DNA of 64,000 nucleotides from JAHBTB01 sp964451255 (GCA_964451255.1 CAYVHL010000001.1:682001-746000); one strand, 5' to 3'; shown: positions 1 through 8,066, counted from the stretch's first letter. Translations and numbers: made by a program. Notes: a model not told the origin generated them from the sequence alone.

Positions 1-1
1 G

Positions 2-166
2 GAACACCGTGTGGTGAGCCTGACCTACTCGCGTCGGATGGGCCAGGATTCTTGGCTGTCAGCGTTCTTTAGCGAAGACCGTGACTTCAGCTGGGTGCAC
101 TTTCCTCAGGGTGCCGAAGTCGGCCCCGATTTCACGATCGGCTTCATGTGGCGCATCCGAAAATAG
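2..166 (+). CDS. 3' end of an unidentified protein (partial)
   Basis: An open frame enters from the left edge and ends at TAG 164-166, giving the last 54 residues of a protein. The tail is rich in aromatic and charged residues and finishes ...FTIGFMWRIRK. The alternating hydrophobic pattern would suit a final beta strand of an outer-membrane barrel, but that is a guess from 54 residues. A strong hairpin terminator follows two bases after the stop, which supports this as the true end of a gene. Family not recognised. Confidence 0.6.
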   Translation, partial: EHRVVSLTYSRRMGQDSWLSAFFSEDRDFSWVHFPQGAEVGPDFTIGFMWRIRK

Positions 167-167
167 T

Positions 168-205
168 GAGGGCCGCCCGTCTCGGGCGGCCCTCAATCCA
201 TTTTT
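168..205 (+). terminator. Rho-independent terminator after the left-edge gene
   Basis: A perfect 12-bp stem (168-179 with 183-194) with a 3-nt loop is followed by five Ts at 201-205. It lies between convergent genes, so it may also stop transcription coming from rpsR on the other strand. Confidence 0.85.
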
Positions 206-210
206 GCGGG

Positions 211-567
211 TTACCGCGCTTCCCGAGCTTCCCGTGGTTTGCGATCGTCACCGGGTTCGCTGAGAACGAACGGAAGGAGCGCCATTTCCCGAGCGCGCTT
301 GATGGCCTGGGCGATCATCCGCTGTTGCTTGGCCGTGTTGCCAGTTTGGCGACTGGCCAGAATCTTGCCTCGGTCAGCCGAGAGGTAGCGGCGCAAGACG
401 TTGACGTCCTTGTAGTCCACCGAGTCGATCTTGTTGAGCGTGAGATAGCTGACTTTGCGTCGGCGTCCCTTTCGACCGCCCCGGCCTTCACCGCCGCGGC
501 CGTCAGCCATATCGACGGCGGCCTTCTCGCTGGCCCCGTCCATCATATCGTTCTTGTCGTCGCTCAT
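211..567 (-). CDS. rpsR: 30S ribosomal protein S18
   Basis: S18 sits on the platform of the 30S subunit next to S6. The conserved core is clear: KVSYLTLNKIDSVDYKDV, then LRRYLSADRGKI and the RQTGNTAKQQRMIAQAIKRAR segment. Residues before it form a low-complexity, Gly- and Arg-rich lead-in. An ATG at 603 would add 12 residues, but I chose 567. GGAAG lies 11 nt before 567, no Shine-Dalgarno precedes 603, and the promoter -10 box at 616-621 would put the RNA start almost on top of 603. It is not flanked by rpsF, ssb or rplI, its usual neighbours, and appears to be transcribed alone. Protein length from 567 is 118 aa, longer than the usual 70-90 because of the N-terminal extension. Confidence 0.95.
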   Translation of the reverse strand: MSDDKNDMMDGASEKAAVDMADGRGGEGRGGRKGRRRKVSYLTLNKIDSVDYKDVNVLRRYLSADRGKILASRQTGNTAKQQRMIAQAIKRAREMALLPFVLSEPGDDRKPREAREAR

Positions 568-615
568 GTTCGTGTGGACTTCCGTCTGGGCTGCATCGCC
601 CATCGGGGAGAAGGA

Positions 616-624
616 AGTATAGCA
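616..624 (-). promoter_or_regulatory. Extended -10 promoter for rpsR
   Basis: Minus-strand TGCTATACT is a TGn extended -10 element with a 5/6 match to TATAAT. There is no good -35 box 17 nt upstream. The expected start of transcription near 608 leaves a leader of about 40 nt to the ATG at 567. Confidence 0.55.
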
Positions 625-906
625 CCAGAGGCGCCACTTCCCCGTCTCACCCTGCGGGACCTGCTGTACGAGCCAGCAATCCTCCGTCGGTGATTGTCCT
701 TGACTTCAGGTTCGGCGGCCATGAGACCCGTAATTACGAGGTCCCAGATCGATATCAAGGGCGGAATCCCTTAGGTGTAAGCAATTCTTCAAAGGAACTT
801 GACCCCTGAAAGGGGGGAGGCCTATCGCCCAGGCGCCCCTCGCATAACCTAAGAACCCTCCAGCCCATGGGGCCGGCTTCGCCCGCCGGCCCCCCTTTTC
901 TTTGTT
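625..906. other. Intergenic region between rpsR promoter and the peptidase gene
   Basis: No gene is supported here; the open frames lack start signals and family features. It contains a 9-bp hairpin (869-877 with 885-893, 7-nt loop) followed on the + strand by a short T run. Because the peptidase gene ends at 907 on the minus strand, the hairpin is its likely terminator, although the T run lies on the wrong side for that direction. Confidence 0.5.
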
Positions 907-2730
907 CTACGGGGCTACGTCCAGAAACTCGTCCCACATCGAGTCTTGCGCGAACTTCATCAGCTTGTAGTCCGCTGACACAGAAGCGAACGTGCTCCCC
1001 GCCGAGAAGTCTATGGATAGACCGTGGCTGTTCGCAGAGTTGCCGTTGTGCCCCTCCCAGACGACGCAATTGCCCAAGGCCGCGTCGACCGCCGCGCAAG
1101 CGTCCTTCACGGACTGGGGAACGGTGCCGTCGGCCCGAAACAGACGGTTCATGTCGCCGATGTCACGGTAGACGCGCAGGGTCGTCGGGCTATAGGACTG
1201 GGCGTTGTTCCTCACCGTTTGGATCGCGCCAGCGATCGAGGCTTTGTTGGCGTTGAGTTGGACTGCCAAATCGCCCAACGACGTCGCCAAAGCAGGCAGT
1301 TTCGACGTGTCCACCACGCTTTGGGTGATCTTGCGGCCGATGTAGGCCGGGTCGCCCAGCATGCCGTCGACAAAGCCTTTGCTCAGGGCGAGTGTCGTCG
1401 CGTCCGGGTCGTCCCGGAACCCGGCGAACACCGTGTCGTAGGGGTAACCCTCAGCAGGCGGGCTCTCCTCGCTCCCTGCGACGTAGTCCGCGTGGTCCTT
1501 CAATTCGTAGGCGACCTCCATCATCTGCATCAGGCTACAGTCCCAAGCCACGATGTCGAACTTGTTTGAGCCCAGGGCCTGGTCGATCTGCCAAGTGTTG
1601 ATGGACGTCCCAGCTTGGTCGTCGTAGCTGAAACCCCTGGTGCCAAAGTCTCTCGGAGACCGTCGCCATCCATTGCCGTGGTTCCAGATGACGAGCGCGT
1701 ACCGGTCGGCGGGGAAGTTCGTCTTGCCCCATTCGACGAAGTCTTTCAGCGTCTGCGGGTTCCCCATGTCGAGGGGGTTGCCAGAGCCGTCCTGGAGATT
1801 TGTCTCCAGAAGTTGGCTGGCGATCGCGTCGGAGGTGTCCGGCTTGACCAGATATCGGCGGACTCCGTCGAAGGTGCTCGATGGGAACGCGTCACGGCTC
1901 TGCTTCCATTGGACCACAAACCTCACTTGCGGGTTGCCGGCGACCTTCTCCATTTGATTGAGGTTCAAGGTCGAATCGGCAAAGAGATCGTTGGCCGCGT
2001 TCATGTACACCAAGACCGTCCACTTGGAGCGCTGGACCACGAACGCGTCGACGGTGACGGCTGAGACGGCTTGGATCGTCGATCCGGCCAAGATCGCCGT
2101 GACCGTCCCGTTTCCTGCCTGGGTCGAGTTCAGCACGCCGCTTTGGTTGATTGTGCCGATGGAGCCGGTGGCTGACCAATGCAGATTGGCCGCCTTGACA
2201 AAGACGGGCCTGCCACTCGAACCCAAAGTGGAAGCCACAAACCGGTTGACCTGCCCCTGGGTCAGTTCCACCTGGTCAGGAGACATCGTCATGGACAACG
2301 GGGCCTCGGCGTGCGTCGTGGCCAAATTGGCGACCTTTCCGACTGTGGTCGAGCCGCTGCACAGGTCGACCACGGCGGTCGCTTGACCCAACACGCTCCC
2401 CGTTGCGTTCGGCCCGGCGTAAAGGGTGGCAAGAACCTGGTAGACCCCCGCAGTGATCGACTTCAAGTCCAAGGTCGTCCCGTCAGTCGCGTTCATGCTG
2501 TCGGTTCGAACTGTGTTGCCGTCTTGGTCGAGTATCTGCAAGACTTGGGAGGCGTTTGTGCCCGCGGCGCCCCATTCGGTCGTGTAGTCGAGTTCCGCCA
2601 CTGCCGACGGAACGAGGCACGCACCCATCACAAGACGTCCGCCGCCGGGGCCGCCTGTGCCTCCTCCGCCGCCGCCACAACCGATCAAAATTCCAACTCC
2701 AAGTGCGGCGAATCCCCAGGCGAGTCTCAT
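907..2730 (-). CDS. Clostripain-family (peptidase C11) lipoprotein
   Basis: A 607-aa exported cysteine peptidase. The signal peptide ends in a lipobox LIGC with the lipid-bearing Cys at residue 18, followed by a Gly-rich spacer. Residues about 145-230 look like an Ig-like module of the bacterial group 2 type. The C11 domain starts near residue 236 (KWTVLVYMNAANDL). It carries the catalytic pair seen in clostripain: His351 in WNHGNGW and Cys398 in WDCSLMQMMEVAYEL. Family members cut after Arg or Lys; specificity here is not shown by the sequence. It probably acts at the cell surface or in the periplasm. It is transcribed divergently from the diguanylate cyclase gene. Confidence 0.85.
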   Translation of the reverse strand: MRLAWGFAALGVGILIGCGGGGGGTGGPGGGRLVMGACLVPSAVAELDYTTEWGAAGTNASQVLQILDQDGNTVRTDSMNATDGTTLDLKSITAGVYQVLATLYAGPNATGSVLGQATAVVDLCSGSTTVGKVANLATTHAEAPLSMTMSPDQVELTQGQVNRFVASTLGSSGRPVFVKAANLHWSATGSIGTINQSGVLNSTQAGNGTVTAILAGSTIQAVSAVTVDAFVVQRSKWTVLVYMNAANDLFADSTLNLNQMEKVAGNPQVRFVVQWKQSRDAFPSSTFDGVRRYLVKPDTSDAIASQLLETNLQDGSGNPLDMGNPQTLKDFVEWGKTNFPADRYALVIWNHGNGWRRSPRDFGTRGFSYDDQAGTSINTWQIDQALGSNKFDIVAWDCSLMQMMEVAYELKDHADYVAGSEESPPAEGYPYDTVFAGFRDDPDATTLALSKGFVDGMLGDPAYIGRKITQSVVDTSKLPALATSLGDLAVQLNANKASIAGAIQTVRNNAQSYSPTTLRVYRDIGDMNRLFRADGTVPQSVKDACAAVDAALGNCVVWEGHNGNSANSHGLSIDFSAGSTFASVSADYKLMKFAQDSMWDEFLDVAP

Positions 2731-2828
2731 CTTCTCTATCAGTGTGACGGAACCATCGGCCCTAAGTATTGGTCAGGACTGGCGAATTTGGGTACTGAAC
2801 CTACCGATTATAGGGAAGAGACACTCTA

Positions 2829-4208
2829 TTGGAGAGTCACAAGTCATCCGATTGCAATGCACAAGCGCAACCTTCTCTGGACGCAAAGATCCATGGGGAG
2901 CCCCCTCAACCTGCCAATTTGCCAAACGCCTTCAGATTTGACCCACAACGACTTGGATACGCTGTGCTCGATGAGGCCGGACATGTCGTCGCCGCCTGGG
3001 GTCTAGCCAATTCCAAACCGTTCGACGACCCATGTTGGGCCGCGTTAGCCCGGGCCGCTCAAGGACGCGGGTACTCCGAGGCCCTTGACGGAGTCCACCG
3101 GATGTGGGCTACCTTGGATGGGAACGGCCGGATCGAAGTGCTTGTCACCGACGCCAGCGCAGAGGCTCAGAACCTGGAGCGTCTCGACCATCTGCAAAAG
3201 CACGCCTTCGCGTTAGACCGACTCGGCAAGGTGCTGACCAGCAACCAGAGCACGCAGGCGCTGGCGATGGGGACCGTGCACGCCTTGTATGCCTCGCTCG
3301 ACCTGGCCGCCGCTCTATTGTGGACGGTAGGTGACGACGGACATCTGCACTTGGCAGAGACTGTCGGTGTCGGACGGGCCGCCCTCAAGATCCTAGGCAA
3401 TCCGAGCGCTGGAACGGAGGCGGAAACAGCCGCTTCGTTGGTTGCTGCGAGCCGCAAGCCGCTCCTTGTCCCGCGCCTGTCCGCCAATCCGCTCACCAAA
3501 GATCACGAGGCCCGGCTCGTTCAAGAGGACGGTTCCGCGATCGTGATGCCTTTGATCAGCGCGAGCCGCCTAGTCGGCGTCCTAGAGTTCATCGCCCGTG
3601 CAGAGGACGACCAGTTCCTCAAGCGGCACGAGAAGTGGCTGTCGCTTGCCGAACACGTCGCGATGGGGGTCCATGGCGCCATGTTGTTCGAGCAGACCGA
3701 GCGCATGGCGTCCCTTGACCCGCTGACCGGGATTGCCAACCACCGCTCGATGCAGGAGTACTTGGCGGTCCGGCTCGGGGAAGCCCAGCGGGAGGGGCGC
3801 CCCCTTGGTGCCGTCATGGTGGACGTCGACCACTTCCGGAGGTTCAACGAGGAACAGGGCCACGACGCTGGAGACGAGGTCCTCAAACAAGTGGCGAGAT
3901 GCCTTGCCGATACCCTGCGCGGTTACGACATGGCGGCCCGATACGGGGGCGAAGAGTTCACCCTTGTCCTGCCAGGCAGCGACCTTGCCGCGACAGAACG
4001 CGCGGCGGAGCGGGCCAGACTGGCCATCGAAATGCTGGACATCGGCGAGCCGGCCGTGACCGCCAGCTTTGGCTGCGCCGCTTACCCTGAGAGCGCCCTC
4101 GAACCTTCTAGCCTCCTCAAAGCGGCCGACGTCGCGCTGTATGAAGCCAAGCGGGCAGGCAGAAACCGCGTGGTCTGCTCACGATCTCACCAAAGGAACG
4201 CGAGCTAA
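2829..4208 (+). CDS. GAF-GGDEF diguanylate cyclase
   Basis: Makes cyclic di-GMP from two GTP. The 459-aa soluble protein has an N-terminal region without clear family, a GAF-like sensor at about residues 126-290 and a GGDEF domain from about 293 (DPLTGIANHRS). The active-site motif is GGEEF at 373-377. The product-inhibition site RGYD at 364-367 sits five residues before it, the canonical RxxD spacing. The enzyme is therefore likely active and feedback-inhibited. The start is a TTG at 2829 preceded by AGGGAAGAG; the next in-frame ATG falls inside conserved sequence. Cyclic di-GMP often controls type IV pili, and pilus genes lie downstream in the window, but a link is inference. Confidence 0.88.
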   Translation: MESHKSSDCNAQAQPSLDAKIHGEPPQPANLPNAFRFDPQRLGYAVLDEAGHVVAAWGLANSKPFDDPCWAALARAAQGRGYSEALDGVHRMWATLDGNGRIEVLVTDASAEAQNLERLDHLQKHAFALDRLGKVLTSNQSTQALAMGTVHALYASLDLAAALLWTVGDDGHLHLAETVGVGRAALKILGNPSAGTEAETAASLVAASRKPLLVPRLSANPLTKDHEARLVQEDGSAIVMPLISASRLVGVLEFIARAEDDQFLKRHEKWLSLAEHVAMGVHGAMLFEQTERMASLDPLTGIANHRSMQEYLAVRLGEAQREGRPLGAVMVDVDHFRRFNEEQGHDAGDEVLKQVARCLADTLRGYDMAARYGGEEFTLVLPGSDLAATERAAERARLAIEMLDIGEPAVTASFGCAAYPESALEPSSLLKAADVALYEAKRAGRNRVVCSRSHQRNAS

Positions 4209-4238
4209 GGCCGGGGCCTAGCGGTCCCCCGCCCTCAG

Positions 4239-4268
4239 TTGCGCGCCCAGCCATACCGATGCCATACT
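4239..4268 (+). promoter_or_regulatory. Candidate rplU promoter
   Basis: TTGCGC at 4239-4244 and CATACT at 4263-4268 are separated by 18 nt, with TGC directly before the -10 (extended -10). The RNA would begin at about 4275, at the first leader hairpin. Confidence 0.45.
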
Positions 4269-4272
4269 ATGC

Positions 4273-4352
4273 CCCTGCGAAAGCAGGGACGGGCAAACTT
4301 GCCCAGAGGCCGCTTCAAACGGCCCGCGTCCCGCAAACGGTCCCGAAGACCG
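4273..4352 (+). promoter_or_regulatory. Structured leader of rplU-rpmA (candidate L21/L27 autoregulatory element)
   Basis: Four hairpins follow one another with little space between. They are CCCTGC-GAAA-GCAGGG (4273-4288, GNRA loop), GGGCAA/TTGCCC (4291-4304), GGCCG/CGGCC (4308-4324) and CGGTC/GACCG (4338-4352). The last one ends on the first G of the GAGG ribosome-binding site of rplU. Ribosomal-protein leaders of this type are known to bind their product in other bacteria; that this one does is inference. Confidence 0.5.
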
Positions 4353-4363
4353 AGGCCATGAAC

Positions 4364-4681
4364 ATGTATGCGATTGTGAAGACCGGTGGTAAGCAGTACC
4401 GTGCTGCGAAGGACGACGTTCTAATCGTCGAGAAACTGGACGGTGAACCTGGCACGTCCGTCGAACTCGGCGAGGTCGTCATGGTCGTCGGTGACGGATC
4501 CGTCAAGCTCGGCAGCCCGTTTGTGAAGGGCGCGTCCGTCAAGGCCAAGATCGTCAGGCAGGCCAAGGCGAAAAAGATCAACGCCTTCAATTACAAGCCC
4601 AAGAAGAACGAGCGGAAGCGATGGGGACACCGCCAACCGCAGACCCACCTCCTCGTGACCGACGTCGTCGGAGGCAAGTGA
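4364..4681 (+). CDS. rplU: 50S ribosomal protein L21
   Basis: L21 binds 23S rRNA in the large subunit. The 105-aa product starts MYAIVKTGGKQYR and carries the conserved FNYKPKKN segment and the C-terminal KRWGHRQPQT stretch. Start 4364 was chosen over 4358 and over an upstream frame opening at 4259 because GAGG (4352-4355) is 8 nt from 4364, and because L21 proteins typically start MYAIV. It is followed after 4 nt by rpmA, the standard L21-L27 pair. Confidence 0.95.
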   Translation: MYAIVKTGGKQYRAAKDDVLIVEKLDGEPGTSVELGEVVMVVGDGSVKLGSPFVKGASVKAKIVRQAKAKKINAFNYKPKKNERKRWGHRQPQTHLLVTDVVGGK

Positions 4682-4685
4682 GCTT

Positions 4686-4943
4686 ATGGCACATAAAAAA
4701 GGACAAGGTTCGACACGTAACGGCCGCGACTCAAACTCGCAACGGCTCGGGGTCAAGAAGTTTGGCGGCCAGGTCGTCAAGCCAGGCATGATCCTGATCC
4801 GCCAACGCGGCACCAAGTTCTTCCCCGGCCCCGGCGTCGGAATCGGCAACGACCACACCCTCTTCGCCCTCATCGACGGGCAAGTCAAGTTCGAAGGCCC
4901 CAAGGATCGACGCCGAATCGCGGTGTACGCGGCGCAAAGCTGA
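4686..4943 (+). CDS. rpmA: 50S ribosomal protein L27
   Basis: L27 reaches the peptidyl-transferase centre with its N-terminus. The 85-aa protein begins MAHKKGQGSTRNGRDS without the cleavable extension found in Bacillota, and contains the conserved QRGTKFFPGPGVGIGND segment. It is co-transcribed with rplU and followed by a strong terminator. Confidence 0.96.
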   Translation: MAHKKGQGSTRNGRDSNSQRLGVKKFGGQVVKPGMILIRQRGTKFFPGPGVGIGNDHTLFALIDGQVKFEGPKDRRRIAVYAAQS

Positions 4944-4962
4944 GTCGCCCGACCAGGCCGAT

Positions 4963-5006
4963 GATGCCCCGTACTTATTGAAAGGTCCGGGGCATCTTCT
5001 TTTTTC
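4963..5006 (+). terminator. Terminator of the rplU-rpmA operon
   Basis: A 9-bp stem (4963-4971 with 4988-4996) is followed by TTCTTTTTT. Only 19 nt separate its T run from the next start codon. Confidence 0.88.
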
Positions 5007-5024
5007 CCGATCAATATCGACGGC

Positions 5025-5480
5025 ATGGACTTAGGAACCGTCAAAGACCTCAGCATCGTCGCCGCCGGCGTGGTCGGTCTTATCGGCTTCTTTGGCGGCA
5101 TCGCCGAATACTTGCGGCGCACCCGCGAGCAGCGGGCGGACCACTTCATCTCGATACGCCGCCGCTTTCTCGAGACACCGGCGTATCGCGAGATCCTCGA
5201 TCAAATCACCGAAGGGGACCCTTCTCTGGCCTCGCGATCCATCCAAGAGCGTAGGAACTTCATCGGCTTCCTGGAAGAGATCGGCCTGATGGTCGATTCC
5301 AACTTGATCCGCCCGGAAGTCGCGTACTACATGTTCGGGCGATACGTGCTTCTGGCCGACGGCTCCGCCCATCTATGGACAGGGCTGGACCGAGACGATG
5401 AATACTGGGCGGTGTTTCGAAAACTTGCGGCCCAAGTAAGGGCACACAAGCCTTCCCTGCCCGACCAAGTGAGGTTCTAG
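5025..5480 (+). CDS. Small membrane-anchored protein of unknown function
   Basis: A 151-aa protein with one N-terminal transmembrane helix (about residues 7-27, VAAGVVGLIGFFGG) followed by a cytoplasmic helical domain rich in Arg and Glu. The layout (one helix, then RRRFLETPAYREIL and YYMFGRYVLLADG) resembles DUF4760-like proteins, but I am not certain. Its start lies right after the rpmA terminator, so it must have its own promoter within a very short space or depend on readthrough; CAATAT 7 nt before the ATG is a weak -10 candidate. Its stop codon TAG (5478-5480) overlaps the stop codon of kdsD on the other strand. Confidence 0.65.
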   Translation: MDLGTVKDLSIVAAGVVGLIGFFGGIAEYLRRTREQRADHFISIRRRFLETPAYREILDQITEGDPSLASRSIQERRNFIGFLEEIGLMVDSNLIRPEVAYYMFGRYVLLADGSAHLWTGLDRDDEYWAVFRKLAAQVRAHKPSLPDQVRF

Positions 5481-6445
5481 ACCAGTCCGGCGCGGAGCAA
5501 GTCTTTGAGCATAAGCAGGCCAACGACCTTGCCTCCTGCCATGACCACAGGCATCTCACCGATCTTCTTGGGGTGGTTCTGGAACGCCTCCAGGGCCTCG
5601 AACGCCAAGACTTCGGGCTCACAGGTCGCCACATTTCTCGTACAGGCCTCGCCCGCCGTCCCATCAAGCGTCCCCTGGTGCATGGTCAGCCAACGCCGCA
5701 AGTCGCCGTCCGAGACAAAACCCACCAGGCTGCCCGCGTCATCGACGACGACGACTCCGCCGGCACCGGCGCGACCGATGATCTGGAGGCAGTCCAAGAG
5801 AGGTGTCGACGGGTTTGCGAGCGGGAGTTCGTCCCCGACGCGCATGACGTCACGGACAGCCAATGTCAACCGGCGGCCCAGGGCGCCAGCGGGATGGAAG
5901 CGGGCGAAGTCAGCCTCACCGAACCCACGGGCCTCCATGACGGCGACGGCCAGGGCGTCGCTCACCGCCAACATGACCGTCGTCGAAGTCGTCGGTGCGA
6001 GGTTGATCGGGCACGCCTCCTTTTCGACCGAAATGTCGAGGAACACGTCCGCCAAGTTCGCGGCGCTACTGTGCCGACGCCCACTCATCGCGACTGTCAT
6101 CGCACCCGTCTGTTTGAACGAAGGGAAGAGCCGGACCACTTCGTCCGTCTCCCCGCTGTAGGTGTAAAGCAAGACGACGTCTCCCGGCCTGACCATGCCC
6201 AGGTCGCCGTGGACCGCCTCTGCCGCATGCAGAAAGAAAGCTGGGGTGCCGGTGGAGGCGAAAGTGGCGGCGGCCTTGGCCGCGACGTGGCCGCTCTTGC
6301 CCACACCGGTGGTCACGACCCGGCCCTCGCACGCGAGGAAAGCGGAGACCACGGCGTCGAAAGAACTGTCTAGGCGGCCTGCGACCGCTGCCAATGCGGC
6401 GGACTCCTCTATCAACACTCTACGGACCGAGTCCAGCGCGCTCAT
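5477..6445 (-). CDS. kdsD: Arabinose-5-phosphate isomerase (KdsD/KpsF/GutQ family)
   Basis: Converts D-ribulose 5-phosphate to D-arabinose 5-phosphate, the first step towards Kdo of lipopolysaccharide. The 322-aa product has an N-terminal SIS sugar-isomerase domain with GVGKSGHVAAKAAATFASTG, the AEAVHGDLGM segment and TYSGETDEV. Two CBS domains follow (about residues 205-320, beginning VRDVMRVGDELP). The start ATG at 6445 forms an ATGA overlap with the rocF stop, so translation is probably coupled; the frame is open further upstream but that part is inside rocF. This gene argues for an outer membrane containing Kdo. Confidence 0.93.
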   Translation of the reverse strand: MSALDSVRRVLIEESAALAAVAGRLDSSFDAVVSAFLACEGRVVTTGVGKSGHVAAKAAATFASTGTPAFFLHAAEAVHGDLGMVRPGDVVLLYTYSGETDEVVRLFPSFKQTGAMTVAMSGRRHSSAANLADVFLDISVEKEACPINLAPTTSTTVMLAVSDALAVAVMEARGFGEADFARFHPAGALGRRLTLAVRDVMRVGDELPLANPSTPLLDCLQIIGRAGAGGVVVVDDAGSLVGFVSDGDLRRWLTMHQGTLDGTAGEACTRNVATCEPEVLAFEALEAFQNHPKKIGEMPVVMAGGKVVGLLMLKDLLRAGLV

Positions 6446-7422
6446 AGGCTCTTCTTGTGCATGATGGTCTTGCCGAAGAGACTGGACGCCCACTCGATGG
6501 CGACCCTCGCCGTGTCGCCTCGGTTGTCGTGTAACGGGTTGACCTCGACCAAGTCCACTCCGACCACCTGGAACGGTCCACCCTTGTCGAAGCCGATCTC
6601 GTGCAGGGTCTCGGCAAGCAGGTGGCCCTCGCGGTACGTGAGGCCTCCACGGACCGCCGTCCCCGTGCCGGGGGCGAAGACGGGGTCGAGCGCGTCCACG
6701 TCGAAACTGATCCAAAGCTTCTTGGCCCCAGTGCTGGCTGTCCAGTCGGCGAGAGCGTTGATCGCTCCCGAGGCGGTCAGCCGGTCGACGTCCTGCATGG
6801 TCAGGACCAGCGAACCTGGCATGCGGGCCTGGTTCCGCACCTCGCCCTCGTCCACGTCACGGAGCCCGATCCAGGCCACGTTGCTGCGTCGGAGGCCAGG
6901 GCGCGGGACCACGTCGGTCAAGATCTCGCTCCAGGCCTCGGTGAGGGCGTTGGTCCACCTTTCGGTCCTTCCGTAATGCATCCCGGCCTCAAGCATCGTC
7001 AAAGCGGCAAGCGGCATGCCGTGCATGTTTCCCGACGGGGTCGTGTCGGGCGTGTTGAGGTCCATATGGGCGTCGATCCAGACGACGGCGAGGTCGTCGC
7101 CGAAGACGTCCAAGGCACCCGACACCGTACCGATGGAGAGGCTATGGTCCCCGCCCATGACCAAGGGAAGATGTCCCTTCTTGAGGCTGGTGGAGACGAC
7201 CTTTCGCAAGGCGCGGCACGCGGCTATCCCTTCGCTGTACCGCTTGGCGAGCCGTGGATGGACCTCCTGTGACAAGGGGAAGGCGTCGCCCAGGTCGGTG
7301 ACCTGCATTCCGAGGTCTCGGAGAGCTTGGGCGAATCCCATGAGCCGCATCGCCCATGGGCCGATCCGGCTTCCCAGCATCGGGCCTGACAGGTCGTATG
7401 GGGCGCCGATCAGGTCGATCAT
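6442..7422 (-). CDS. rocF: Arginase (ureohydrolase family)
   Basis: Hydrolyses arginine to ornithine and urea using a two-manganese centre. The 326-aa protein shows all metal-binding motifs: GGDHS (His93), DAHMD (Asp117, His119, Asp121) and SFDVDALDP (Asp241, Asp243). The SGNMHGMPLA segment is typical of arginases rather than agmatinases. An upstream start at 7464 is possible, but MIDLIGAPYD fits the family start. A TAGAAT box seven bases before this ATG suggests a leaderless message. The gene is divergent from pdxT and overlaps kdsD by 4 nt. Confidence 0.9.
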   Translation of the reverse strand: MIDLIGAPYDLSGPMLGSRIGPWAMRLMGFAQALRDLGMQVTDLGDAFPLSQEVHPRLAKRYSEGIAACRALRKVVSTSLKKGHLPLVMGGDHSLSIGTVSGALDVFGDDLAVVWIDAHMDLNTPDTTPSGNMHGMPLAALTMLEAGMHYGRTERWTNALTEAWSEILTDVVPRPGLRRSNVAWIGLRDVDEGEVRNQARMPGSLVLTMQDVDRLTASGAINALADWTASTGAKKLWISFDVDALDPVFAPGTGTAVRGGLTYREGHLLAETLHEIGFDKGGPFQVVGVDLVEVNPLHDNRGDTARVAIEWASSLFGKTIMHKKSL

Positions 7423-7429
7423 GCCGGTT

Positions 7430-7435
7430 ATTCTA
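7430..7435 (-). promoter_or_regulatory. -10 box of rocF, probable leaderless promoter
   Basis: Minus-strand TAGAAT (5/6 match) with exactly 7 nt to the ATG at 7422. No ribosome-binding site fits in that space. No convincing -35 is visible. Confidence 0.5.
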
Positions 7436-7480
7436 CTTGGCCCGGTGGCCCCGGTCCCTTCCACGCCCTGGAGCGGTACG

Positions 7481-7486
7481 TAGACT
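7481..7486 (+). promoter_or_regulatory. -10 box of pdxT, probable leaderless promoter
   Basis: TAGACT with 7 nt to the ATG at 7494; there is no Shine-Dalgarno sequence. It mirrors the arrangement of the divergent rocF promoter about 50 bp away. Confidence 0.5.
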
Positions 7487-7493
7487 GCCGCAA

Positions 7494-8066
7494 ATGTCGG
7501 AGATCGTCGGGGTGGTGGCCGTCCAGGGTGACTTTGACAAGCATCTGCAAGCGTTCCGCCGATGTGGGTTGGCGGAATCAGAGATCAGGACAGTAAAGAA
7601 CCCCGACCAACTGGCCGGGGTGGGCCGGATCGTCCTGCCAGGGGGCGAGAGCACGACGGTGGGCATGCTCATGGACCGCTTCGGGCTCGGAACCGCACTG
7701 ATCGAATTTGCCAATCAAGGCAAGCCCGTTTGGGGCACGTGTATGGGCATGATCCTCATGGCCAGGCGGGTCGATGGCAAGCCTCAGTACAACCTTGGCC
7801 TTCTGGACGTGACCGTCCGACGCAATGCCTTTGGGGCGCAGGTCAACAGCTTTGAAGACAACGTGCCTTTTTCACCGCTGGCGAGAGACATCACCGGGGT
7901 GTTTATCCGCGCCCCGATCGTCGTTGAAACAGGGCCCGGCGTTGAACCGCTTTCCATCTACCGTGGACAGACCGTCGCGGTCAGGCAAGGCAAGCTGATT
8001 GGCACCTCGTATCACCCTGAACTCACCGAAGACACGTCGCTCCACGAATGGTTTTTGAGCATTTGA
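7494..8066 (+). CDS. pdxT: Pyridoxal 5'-phosphate synthase glutaminase subunit
   Basis: Releases ammonia from glutamine for the PdxS synthase subunit in vitamin B6 synthesis. The 190-aa protein has the class I glutaminase triad of this family: Cys83 in GTCMGMI, His174 and Glu176 in SYHPELTED. It also has the LPGGEST segment near residue 48. pdxS is not in the window. The start at 7494 gives the family-typical N-terminus (VGVVAVQGDF). It is followed by a terminator shared with the convergent ribD operon. Confidence 0.95.
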   Translation: MSEIVGVVAVQGDFDKHLQAFRRCGLAESEIRTVKNPDQLAGVGRIVLPGGESTTVGMLMDRFGLGTALIEFANQGKPVWGTCMGMILMARRVDGKPQYNLGLLDVTVRRNAFGAQVNSFEDNVPFSPLARDITGVFIRAPIVVETGPGVEPLSIYRGQTVAVRQGKLIGTSYHPELTEDTSLHEWFLSI

